From positions 1 to 5,187 of the forward strand of contig CAIXVA010000042.1 in the NCBI GenBank assembly GCA_903922745.1: 5,187 nucleotides of DNA, written 5' to 3'. Position numbers and translations under genes: made by a program. Shown here in pieces: positions 1 to 4,708 of the stretch. The notes below the pieces were generated by a model, which was not told where the DNA came from, searched no databases, and was given only the letters and a program-made list of their open reading frames with translations. Within the stretch, counting starts at the first letter, position 1. Every line of letters begins with the position of its first letter. This DNA is from an uncultured Actinomycetes bacterium (lineage in GTDB: Bacteria; Actinomycetota; Actinomycetes; Nanopelagicales; Nanopelagicaceae).

Positions 1-56
1 AGGACAGGAATGAGGATGAGCAGTGCTCGTAAGCGCGAAAACAAGGTGCGAGGCAT
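1..56 (-). CDS. N-terminal fragment of a secreted/membrane protein, possibly cytochrome c oxidase subunit II
   Basis: An ATG at 56 on the minus strand opens a frame that continues off the left edge of the window. The 18 visible residues start MPRTLFSRLRALLILIPVL, a basic n-region with three Arg followed by a Leu/Ile-rich stretch. This looks like the beginning of a signal peptide or first membrane helix. In many actinobacteria (M. tuberculosis Rv2200c near Rv2202c, and Streptomyces) the ctaC gene for cytochrome c oxidase subunit II lies near this adenosine kinase on the same strand, and CtaC begins with such a segment. That identity rests on remembered synteny, not on domain sequence, so no symbol is given. 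No Shine-Dalgarno is visible; a possible -10 hexamer ends 7 nt upstream of the ATG. Confidence 0.45.
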   Translation of the reverse strand, partial: MPRTLFSRLRALLILIPV

Positions 57-63
57 GGGGGTA

Positions 64-69
64 AGGATA
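64..69 (-). promoter_or_regulatory. Possible -10 element for the leftmost minus-strand gene
   Basis: On the minus strand the hexamer TATCCT (TANNNT type) ends 7 nt before the ATG at 56, which would place transcription initiation at or next to the start codon. No good -35 element is seen at 16-18 nt. The geometry matches the better-supported leaderless promoters elsewhere in the window, but this is the weakest example. Confidence 0.25.
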
Positions 70-108
70 GTTTGTATTGGCCCTGAGCGTCGTACGAGCA
101 CATTGACT

Positions 109-126
109 AGGAGTGGTGGCGCTCCT
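109..126 (-). terminator. Weak stem-loop downstream of adenosine kinase
   Basis: A 6-bp inverted repeat (AGGAGT with GCTCCT, one G-T wobble, 6-nt loop) lies just after the adenosine kinase stop codon and before the next minus-strand gene. No T-run follows on the minus strand, so it is not a canonical intrinsic terminator. It could be a U-less terminator, an mRNA 3' end structure or chance. Confidence 0.22.
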
Positions 127-131
127 CACAT

Positions 132-1106
132 CTATTGAAGATGCGGTGCAATTTCGTCGGCAGCGGCCTGACCATACGCCTCGGCAAATCGGGCAATAAA
201 TTCTGTGTTGGTAAAACGGTACTCCTGGGTTCCCAATGTTTCTATGACATAGGTGGCGATTAATGCACCTAGCTGCGCGCACCGTTCGTGAGAAAGTCCC
301 CATGCAAGCCCCGCAATAAACCCGGACCTGAATGAATCTCCGACTCCAGTTGGATCAGTTTTGGACTTTTCCTGTGGGCATCCGACTTGAACAAACTCCC
401 CTGCCGCACTTTCAACCTTCGCGCCATGTGAACCTAGCGTCACAACTCGATATTTAACTCGCTCCAAAATTTCACGATCGGTCCAGCCAGTCTTTTGCAT
501 AGCAAGAGCAAGCTCGTACTCATTCAAAAATAGATAAGCCGCGCCATCAATGAGGAGTTTGATTTCCTCACCTGACATGCGCGCCATTTGTTGAGATGGG
601 TCAGCGGCAAAAGCAATCCCTTGTTGGCGACAAACTTCGGAATGGCGAAGCATTGCCTCTGGATCATCAGGTGAAATCACCATCATGTCTAAACGTCCCA
701 CTTTTTGCATGATCGGACTGAGTTCAATGTTTCTGGCTTCCGACATTGCACCCGGAAAAAATGATGCGATCTGATTGAGCTCTTGATCGGTTGTCACTAC
801 AAAGTGCGCAGTATGCAATGTTGTTGAAACTAAAGCATGGGAGGTATCAACCCCGTGGCGTGAAAGCCAGGCATCGTAATCTGCCCAATCTTTTCCAACG
901 GCTGCAATGAGAATTGGATTGAGACCTAGAACGCCCATACCAAAGGCAATGTTTGCCGCGCAGCCACCTCGTCGAACATCCAAGCTATCGACAAGAAAAG
1001 ACAAGGACACTTTTTCTAGCGAACCGGCAACGAGAGAATCTGTGAATTTTCCGGAGTAGGTCATCAAGTGATCAAGACCAACAGAACCCGCTACGCCAAT
1101 TTTCAT
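132..1106 (-). CDS. adoK: Adenosine kinase, PfkB/ribokinase family
   Basis: This 324-residue cytosolic kinase is predicted to phosphorylate adenosine to AMP with ATP (purine salvage). Visible PfkB features are the N-terminal substrate-side GG motif (RGGCAANIAFG, residues 46-56), the NEYE motif (195-198), the glycine-containing VTLGSHGA segment (222-229) and the C-terminal signature DPTGVGDSFRSGF (251-263), with Asp256 as expected catalytic base. Segments such as KVSLSFLVD, ASFFPGAMSEARNI, AFAADPSQQ and DPTGVGD match, from memory, M. tuberculosis AdoK (Rv2202c), which has nearly the same length. This makes adenosine kinase a better call than generic sugar kinase. The start has no Shine-Dalgarno, but a TAGTAT hexamer ends 6 nt upstream, pointing to a leaderless mRNA. 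The gene lies 31 nt downstream of the iron-sulfur carrier on the same strand, so read-through is also possible. Adenosine specificity is inferred from homology. Confidence 0.87.
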   Translation of the reverse strand: MKIGVAGSVGLDHLMTYSGKFTDSLVAGSLEKVSLSFLVDSLDVRRGGCAANIAFGMGVLGLNPILIAAVGKDWADYDAWLSRHGVDTSHALVSTTLHTAHFVVTTDQELNQIASFFPGAMSEARNIELSPIMQKVGRLDMMVISPDDPEAMLRHSEVCRQQGIAFAADPSQQMARMSGEEIKLLIDGAAYLFLNEYELALAMQKTGWTDREILERVKYRVVTLGSHGAKVESAAGEFVQVGCPQEKSKTDPTGVGDSFRSGFIAGLAWGLSHERCAQLGALIATYVIETLGTQEYRFTNTEFIARFAEAYGQAAADEIAPHLQ

Positions 1107-1138
1107 GTGCGGATACTAATGCGAAAAGTGCGGATACT
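1107..1138 (-). repeat. 11-bp direct repeat with 21-bp period upstream of adoK
   Basis: The plus-strand sequence GTGCGGATACT occurs at 1107-1117 and again at 1128-1138. The starts are 21 bp apart, about two helical turns. The copy nearest adoK includes most of the predicted -10 hexamer and touches the ATG. The other overlaps the last base of the iron-sulfur carrier stop codon. It could be a tandem operator or a small local duplication of a promoter segment. Confidence 0.6.
1113..1118 (-). promoter_or_regulatory. -10 element of a predicted leaderless adoK promoter
   Basis: On the minus strand TAGTAT (four of six to TATAAT) is followed by six bases and then the adoK ATG, so the expected +1 is the A of the start codon. 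There is no Shine-Dalgarno upstream. No strong -35 element is visible; the region 17-18 nt upstream falls at the end of the preceding gene. Confidence 0.5.
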
Positions 1139-1485
1139 TAGTTAAATGAATCGCCGCAGGCACAAGAACCTTGTGCATTTGGATTATCAATAGTAAATCC
1201 TTGCTTTTCAATTGTGTCTACGAAATCAATGGTTGCACCAGATAGATATGGATCGCTCATCTTGTCGGTGATGACCTTGACTGCACCGAATTCGCGCACA
1301 ATGTCACCATCCATGTTGCGATCATCAAAGTAAAGCTGGTACTTAAGGCCTGAGCATCCACCTGGCTGTACAGCTACGCGCAAGTTGAGATCGTCGCGGC
1401 CTTCTTGAGCCAAGAGTGCAGAAACCTTTGAGGCTGCCACATCAGTTAACGCAATTCCAGTTGTTGTCGTTGCTTCAGTTGTCAT
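1138..1485 (-). CDS. erpA: A-type iron-sulfur cluster carrier/insertion protein (HesB/IscA/ErpA family)
   Basis: This 115-residue cytosolic protein belongs to the Fe-S biogenesis (HesB/YadR/YfhF) family, which accepts nascent clusters from the assembly scaffold and inserts them into apo-proteins. The three ligands are present: Cys44 in QPGGCSGLKY and Cys108/Cys110 in GSCACGDSF at the C-terminus, giving the C-X63-C-X-C pattern. The length is normal for the family. The ATG at 1485 is chosen because a perfect AAGGAG lies 6 nt upstream and the first family-like sequence (IALTDVAASKV) follows. A longer open frame to 1692 would overlap the divergent gene and has no family sequence. The 5' neighbour is divergent and adenosine kinase follows on the same strand, as in M. 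tuberculosis (Rv2204c, from memory). A-type carriers are hard to subdivide, so erpA is the usual actinobacterial name and not proof of E. coli-like specificity. Confidence 0.92.
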   Translation of the reverse strand: MTTEATTTTGIALTDVAASKVSALLAQEGRDDLNLRVAVQPGGCSGLKYQLYFDDRNMDGDIVREFGAVKVITDKMSDPYLSGATIDFVDTIEKQGFTIDNPNAQGSCACGDSFN

Positions 1486-1491
1486 TGTGCT

Positions 1492-1497
1492 CTCCTT
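1492..1497 (-). promoter_or_regulatory. Shine-Dalgarno of the iron-sulfur carrier gene
   Basis: On the minus strand AAGGAG sits 6 nt before the ATG at 1485. It decides this start over upstream in-frame ones and shows that this gene, unlike its neighbours, has a leader. Confidence 0.85.
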
Positions 1498-1531
1498 GAT
1501 AAACCTTTGACCTTGTTTTATTACTGGACAA

Positions 1532-1537
1532 AGCCTA
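1532..1537 (-). promoter_or_regulatory. Candidate -10 element for the iron-sulfur carrier gene
   Basis: The minus-strand hexamer TAGGCT would give a leader of about 40 nt containing the Shine-Dalgarno. The same hexamer in the context GTAGGCTTT appears in the aldo/keto reductase promoter. The only -35-like sequence (TTGCCA) is at 13 nt, too close, so support is weak. Confidence 0.25.
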
Positions 1538-1586
1538 CTGCCCCCGTGTCTGGCAAGCGAGTTGAGGGGCGGTTCAACACGACCTC

Positions 1587-1592
1587 TATAGT
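1587..1592 (+). promoter_or_regulatory. -10 element of a predicted leaderless promoter for the DUF3043 gene
   Basis: TATAGT matches TATAAT at five of six positions and is followed by exactly six bases before the ATG at 1599, which places +1 on the A of the start codon. A TTGAGG at a long 19-nt spacing is the best -35 candidate. No Shine-Dalgarno precedes the gene. Confidence 0.6.
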
Positions 1593-1598
1593 TGCGCC

Positions 1599-2126
1599 AT
1601 GAGTACACATGAGAGCAAAGGTCGTCCGACTCCAAAGCGCAAAGAGGCTGAGTCAAAGCGCAAAGTTTCTTCCCTCGCACCAATCGTGACAAAAGATCAG
1701 AAGCGAGCTTCTAGGGCGCTGGGCAAGAGCGATCGAGTTGCCCAACGCGACGCATATATGCGCGGAGAAGAATCAGCATTGCCATTACGTGATCGCGGAC
1801 CCGCCCGTCGCTTCGTACGAAACTATGTAGATTCGCGTCGATCAACTGGTGAATATTTTCTTCCCACTATTTTCGTCGTGCTTGTACTTACGCTGTTCCC
1901 AGTGCCAGCAATTCAACTAGGGGCAATCGCGTTGATGTATGCGATGTTGCTAATTGCAATTATCGACGGCTTTTTGCTATCGCGAAAAATTCGCAAAGCT
2001 GTAGAAACACAATTCCCTGGTACCTCAACAAAGGGGTTAGGAATGTATGCCTGGCTTCGTTCAACACAAATGCGACGCCTACGCGCGCCTCGTCCTGACG
2101 TTAAGGTAAGTAAAAAGAAAAACTAA
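1599..2126 (+). CDS. DUF3043 family two-helix membrane protein, function unknown
   Basis: This 175-residue protein matches the actinobacterial DUF3043 family by its order of motifs. A basic N-terminus with GRPTPKRKEAE (8-18) is followed by a charged linker, then the conserved LPLRDRGPARRFVRNYVDSRR stretch (61-81, RDRGP at its core). Two hydrophobic helices follow at about 86-102 and 106-127, then a basic tail with AWLRSTQMRRLRAPRP (151-166). The function is not established. Both termini are strongly basic, suggesting cytoplasmic ends and a helical hairpin in the membrane, possibly contacting RNA, ribosomes or phospholipids; that is speculation. The gene is divergent from the iron-sulfur carrier, which is the usual actinobacterial arrangement (Rv2203/Rv2204c, from memory). 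It ends by overlapping the stop codon of the convergent aldo/keto reductase. Confidence 0.85.
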   Translation: MSTHESKGRPTPKRKEAESKRKVSSLAPIVTKDQKRASRALGKSDRVAQRDAYMRGEESALPLRDRGPARRFVRNYVDSRRSTGEYFLPTIFVVLVLTLFPVPAIQLGAIALMYAMLLIAIIDGFLLSRKIRKAVETQFPGTSTKGLGMYAWLRSTQMRRLRAPRPDVKVSKKKN

Positions 2127-3124
2127 GCCCGAGGATTCGGACTGTCATTCTTCTTTGCGTCGCGTTCTGGAAGATTGCCCAATGCTGTGTCAATTGCCTT
2201 CATGACATCAGCATCTAGCTTTACACCAGATGCTTTAACATTTTCTCTAACCTGCTTTGGCTTTGTGGCACCCATGATCGCACTAGAAACATTTGGATTT
2301 TGAAGTACCCAAGCGATAGCAAGCTGTCCCATTGTCAGGCCAACGCCATCGGCTATTGGCTTTAACTTCTGTACAGCTTCCAAAACCTCTTCTCGCATCC
2401 AACCCTTAATCATGTTTGCGCCACTGCCCTTGTCAGTTGCACGAGATCCTGCTGGTGCTTTCTTTCCAGGTAAGTACTTACCGGTCAAAATTCCTTGAGC
2501 CATGGGTGACCAAACAATTTGGCCAATACCTTCTTTTTGAGAAAGCGGAACAACCTCGGACTCAATTACGCGCCATAAGGCTGAGTATTGAGGCTGGCTC
2601 GAAACAAATCGGTTATAGCCACGTGCATCTTGGACCGCCAATGCTGATTTGATCTGATCAGCATTCCATTCAGAAAATCCAATGTAATGAACCTTGCCGG
2701 CACGGATCAGATCATCAAAAGCACTTAATGACTCTTCAATTGGAGTCTCATAGTCAAAGCGATGCATTTGATAAAGATCAATATGATCTGTCTGAAGTCG
2801 CTTCAGGGATGCATTACAAGACTCAATGATGTGCTTGCGAGAAAGTCCACGATCATTCTTGCCTGTGCCTGTTGGCCAGTACACCTTTGTAAATAATTCA
2901 TATGATTCACGCTTTACGCCCTTGAGCGCTTTACCCAAAACTGTTTCAGCTTTAGTGCCTGCATATACATCTGCTGTATCAAAGGTAGTGATCCCAACTT
3001 CTAGCGCAGCTTTAACGCACTTGATAGCTGCATCTGATTCGATCTGGTTTCCGTGAGTGATCCAGTTTCCGTATGAGATTTCAGAAACGTACATTCCGGT
3101 ACTGCCAAGGCGTCTATATTCCAT
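2123..3124 (-). CDS. Aldo/keto reductase, Kv-beta-like class
   Basis: This 333-residue cytosolic NAD(P)H-dependent oxidoreductase has a TIM-barrel fold and probably reduces aldehydes or ketones; the substrate is unknown. The catalytic tetrad is intact: Asp49 and Tyr54 in FDTADVY, Lys80 in FTK and His121 in LYQMHR. Class markers are YRRLGSTGMYVSEISYG (3-19), GLSRKHIIES (93-102), the cofactor-side WSPMAQGILTGKY (205-217) and AIMGATKPKQVREN (282-295). GLSRKHIIE together with WSP-GI-GKY resembles the potassium-channel beta subunit and YghZ group of the superfamily. The ATG at 3124 is preferred over an upstream in-frame start at 3247, because homology begins at MEYRRLG and the upstream part would cross the riboswitch. 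No Shine-Dalgarno is present and a promoter abuts the ATG, so translation is probably leaderless. The tail after about residue 320 (RDAKKNDSPNPRA) is likely disordered. Confidence 0.9.
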   Translation of the reverse strand: MEYRRLGSTGMYVSEISYGNWITHGNQIESDAAIKCVKAALEVGITTFDTADVYAGTKAETVLGKALKGVKRESYELFTKVYWPTGTGKNDRGLSRKHIIESCNASLKRLQTDHIDLYQMHRFDYETPIEESLSAFDDLIRAGKVHYIGFSEWNADQIKSALAVQDARGYNRFVSSQPQYSALWRVIESEVVPLSQKEGIGQIVWSPMAQGILTGKYLPGKKAPAGSRATDKGSGANMIKGWMREEVLEAVQKLKPIADGVGLTMGQLAIAWVLQNPNVSSAIMGATKPKQVRENVKASGVKLDADVMKAIDTALGNLPERDAKKNDSPNPRA

Positions 3125-3131
3125 GCTGGAA

Positions 3132-3160
3132 AGCCTACGGCTAGCGCGCCTTGTTGCCAA
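3132..3160 (-). promoter_or_regulatory. Leaderless promoter of the aldo/keto reductase
   Basis: On the minus strand TTGGCA (five of six to TTGACA, 3155-3160) is separated by exactly 17 bases from TAGGCT (TANNNT, 3132-3137). The -10 ends 7 nt before the ATG at 3124, so +1 falls on or one base before the start codon. Of the candidate promoters here, this is the only one with both elements at optimal spacing. It lies back to back with the start of the riboswitch transcript. Confidence 0.6.
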
Positions 3161-3201
3161 GCCGAAAGAGGTGTGGTTTGGTTCGCACACAACTAAATAG
3201 C

Positions 3202-3308
3202 TCACTTGGTAGGGGAAGTTCGGTGAAAATCCGACGCTGACCCGCAACCGTAAGATTTTTTGAAGGTTAAGTTCTTCGAAGAATTAAGTCGGATTACCTA
3301 ACAAGTGA
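3202..3308 (+). promoter_or_regulatory. Cobalamin (B12) riboswitch
   Basis: The conserved core is readable directly. GGGGAAG (3212-3218) is followed by the stem-loop TTCGGTGAAAATCCGA (3219-3234), CGCTGACCCGCAACCGTAA (3235-3253) and the 3' B12-box-like AGTCGGATTACCT (3287-3299). TCACTT (3202-3207) pairs with AAGTGA (3303-3308) as the closing stem, and GGTA (3208-3211) with TACC (3295-3298) inside it. A variable arm with a TTCTTCGAAGAA hairpin (3272-3283) fills the expected position. These match the RF00174 cobalamin family, whose members normally lower expression when adenosyl- or other cobalamin is bound. Edges are set by the closing stem; a family model might extend them by some bases. The downstream ECF transporter genes are a typical target. 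No convincing promoter was found for this transcript. Confidence 0.93.
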
Positions 3309-3319
3309 AGATGAGACAA

Positions 3320-3344
3320 ACACCCGCCGAGGTTTGCGGGGTGT
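3320..3344 (+). promoter_or_regulatory. GC-rich stem-loop after the riboswitch, possible expression platform
   Basis: ACACCCGC (3320-3327) pairs with GCGGGGTGT (3336-3344) with one bulged G and an 8-nt loop, starting 11 nt after the riboswitch closing stem. No T-run follows, so a standard intrinsic terminator is not shown. It may be a U-less terminator of the kind proposed in actinobacteria, or part of a folding switch. Confidence 0.45.
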
Positions 3345-3407
3345 GCTCCTACCACTAGAAGTGTCGAGTAATTCATCCACCCTTAGTGCGGTTCACTCCC
3401 TGTGAGA

Positions 3408-3426
3408 CTCTTTCATATTTGAGAGG
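3408..3426 (+). promoter_or_regulatory. Ribosome-binding site of the B12 operon within a predicted hairpin
   Basis: GAGAGG (3421-3426) is the likely Shine-Dalgarno, 10 nt before the ATG at 3437. It can be paired in a small hairpin: CTC (3408-3410) with GAG (3423-3425) and TCA (3413-3415) with TGA (3420-3422), with a two-base bulge and a TATT loop. Such pairing would allow riboswitch-linked translational control. The stem is short and may not be stable. Confidence 0.4.
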
Positions 3427-3436
3427 CCCCACAGCA

Positions 3437-3958
3437 ATGAAGTTCAAAATAGTTCTCGCAATCATTCTTATCTCATCCTTTCTAACGCCCTCTGCGCAAG
3501 CTGCAAATAAAGGTTGGCGTTACTGGGGATATTTCCAAACAGCACCAGGTAAAACAGCATGGACCGCTGCAATGACAGGGCCAACTGTTGATATTGCAGA
3601 TGGTTCGGTTGAAGGTTGGTCATTCGTGTTTAGCTCTGATGACATTCCTTCCGTAGCTCCACGAGTAAAACCGGATTTCAAAACAATCTGCGCTGGCGTT
3701 AAAGCTGACAAAGACACCAAACGAATTGCCGTTGTAATTGATTTCGGTTCCCCTGCATATGCGCCGAAGGGTGAAAAGGTAAAGAAAACAATCACGACCT
3801 GTGTTCGAACCGCAAAAGCATCACAAGGAATTGATGTGTTGGGACAAGTAGCCAAAATTCGTGCTCAAGGTTCAGGTTTAATCTGTGGTCTAGCTGGATA
3901 TCCCGCAAAAGAGTGTGGTGTAGAAATCCCAACTCCTAAAGCACTGATCAAGAAGTAA
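3437..3958 (+). CDS. Secreted four-cysteine protein, SCO2322 family, B12-regulated
   Basis: This is a 173-residue exported protein. Residues 1-22 form a signal peptide (MKFK, hydrophobic core IVLAIILISSFL, AQA cleavage site before ANKGW). The mature part starts with an aromatic RYWGYF motif (28-33) and contains DGSVEGWSFVFS (55-66), DFKTICAG (80-87), KRIAVVIDFGS (95-105), APKGE (109-113) and SGLICGLAGYPAKECG (146-161). This pattern agrees, from memory, with the SCO2322 family, often encoded beside ECF transporter genes in actinobacteria. Cys85, Cys122, Cys150 and Cys160 could form two disulfides outside the cell. No catalytic motif was recognised. It is the first gene after the cobalamin riboswitch and is followed after 3 nt by the T component. 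A role in extracellular capture or delivery of cobalamin is therefore plausible but unproven. The start at 3437 is chosen over a GTG at 3386 because it gives a clean signal peptide. Confidence 0.88.
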   Translation: MKFKIVLAIILISSFLTPSAQAANKGWRYWGYFQTAPGKTAWTAAMTGPTVDIADGSVEGWSFVFSSDDIPSVAPRVKPDFKTICAGVKADKDTKRIAVVIDFGSPAYAPKGEKVKKTITTCVRTAKASQGIDVLGQVAKIRAQGSGLICGLAGYPAKECGVEIPTPKALIKK

Positions 3959-3961
3959 TTT

Positions 3962-4708
3962 ATGAAGAAACTGTCGCTGCACCCACTGACTTGGTGGATA
4001 TGGGCTATCGGATTGGCTATTGCAGTCATTCGATTTGATAGCACCGTATTCACTATTTCTTGTGTGGGCGCAGTCGCAGTTGTCGTTTTCATCAATCGCG
4101 AGAATGCACCGTGGGGCAAGAGTTTTAATTGGACCTTGAAATTATCGGCCTGGATTTTGCTCGTTAGAACAATAATTGGCGTCTTGATTGGTGTGCCAAT
4201 ACCTGGCACAACTCTTTTTACCCTGCCGATTCTTCCACTTCCTAGCTGGATGCCAGGCATTCGAATTGGTGGAACAGTTACTACAGAGCGTTTAACATCG
4301 GCATTAACTGAAGGTATTTTGATCTGCGCAATTATTGTCCTCTTTGGTGCAGCCGCTTCGCTGACAAGTCCGCACCGTTTACTGCGAGTACTCCCGGTCT
4401 ACATTTATGAATTTGGAATTTCGATTGTGATTGCGACCTCCGTCCTGCCACAGTTAGTAACTTCGGTTTCCCGTATTCGTCAGGCCCAAAGACTTCGTGG
4501 GCAATCCTTGCGAGGTCTTGCCTCATGGCGACGAGTCGCAATTCCATTACTTGAAGAATCTCTCGCTCGCTCTTTGGATCTAGCAGCAGCAATGGATAGC
4601 CGCGGTTACGGGGTAAGCAAAAAACGTTCCAGATATCGCCCCATAAAGTGGCGATTAGCAGATTCTGCAATTGTGTTCACTGCGCTGATTGTGTTGGGCT
4701 TGTCATGA
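3962..4708 (+). CDS. ECF transporter transmembrane T component (CbiQ/EcfT family)
   Basis: This 248-residue integral membrane protein couples ATP hydrolysis by the ECF ATPases to a substrate-binding S component. Hydrophobic segments lie at about 12-26, 28-44, 61-80, 115-135, 147-165 and 233-248. The two diagnostic cytoplasmic coupling-helix motifs are present: AQRLRG (175-180) and AMDSRGYG (210-217), the Ala-Arg-Gly signatures that contact the ATPase grooves. The length is normal for CbiQ-like proteins, and the last helix runs right to the C-terminus. The gene starts 3 nt after the secreted protein and its stop codon overlaps the start of the ATPase gene, so translation is probably coupled. 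The vitamin B12 riboswitch upstream suggests cobalamin as cargo. CbiQ homology alone would equally allow cobalt or another vitamin, since T components are often shared, so no specific symbol is given. Confidence 0.9.
   Translation: MKKLSLHPLTWWIWAIGLAIAVIRFDSTVFTISCVGAVAVVVFINRENAPWGKSFNWTLKLSAWILLVRTIIGVLIGVPIPGTTLFTLPILPLPSWMPGIRIGGTVTTERLTSALTEGILICAIIVLFGAAASLTSPHRLLRVLPVYIYEFGISIVIATSVLPQLVTSVSRIRQAQRLRGQSLRGLASWRRVAIPLLEESLARSLDLAAAMDSRGYGVSKKRSRYRPIKWRLADSAIVFTALIVLGLS

Noticed and set aside
1486..1692. N-terminal extension of the iron-sulfur carrier frame by 69 residues
   Set aside because: It would overlap the divergent DUF3043 gene and its promoter, carries no family sequence, and a perfect Shine-Dalgarno marks the start at 1485.
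2416..3056. Two short plus-strand open frames within the aldo/keto reductase
   Set aside because: Both are antisense to a gene with an intact catalytic tetrad and lack start signals or recognisable sequence.
3125..3247. N-terminal extension of the aldo/keto reductase by 41 residues
   Set aside because: Family homology starts at MEYRRLG; the extension would read antisense through the riboswitch core and its own promoter.
3272..3283. TTCTTCGAAGAA palindrome as a protein operator
   Set aside because: It falls at the variable arm of the cobalamin riboswitch and is best explained as an RNA hairpin of that arm.
3386..3436. Upstream GTG start for the secreted protein, adding 17 residues
   Set aside because: It would put a non-hydrophobic Cys/Pro segment ahead of a clean signal peptide; the ATG at 3437 has a Shine-Dalgarno-like GAGAGG.
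3865..4260. Minus-strand open frame opposite the secreted protein and T component
   Set aside because: It is antisense to two well-supported genes, has no recognisable domain and no start signal.
4332..4670. Minus-strand open frame opposite the T component
   Set aside because: Shadow of the CbiQ-like gene, whose ARG motifs and helices make the plus-strand reading certain.
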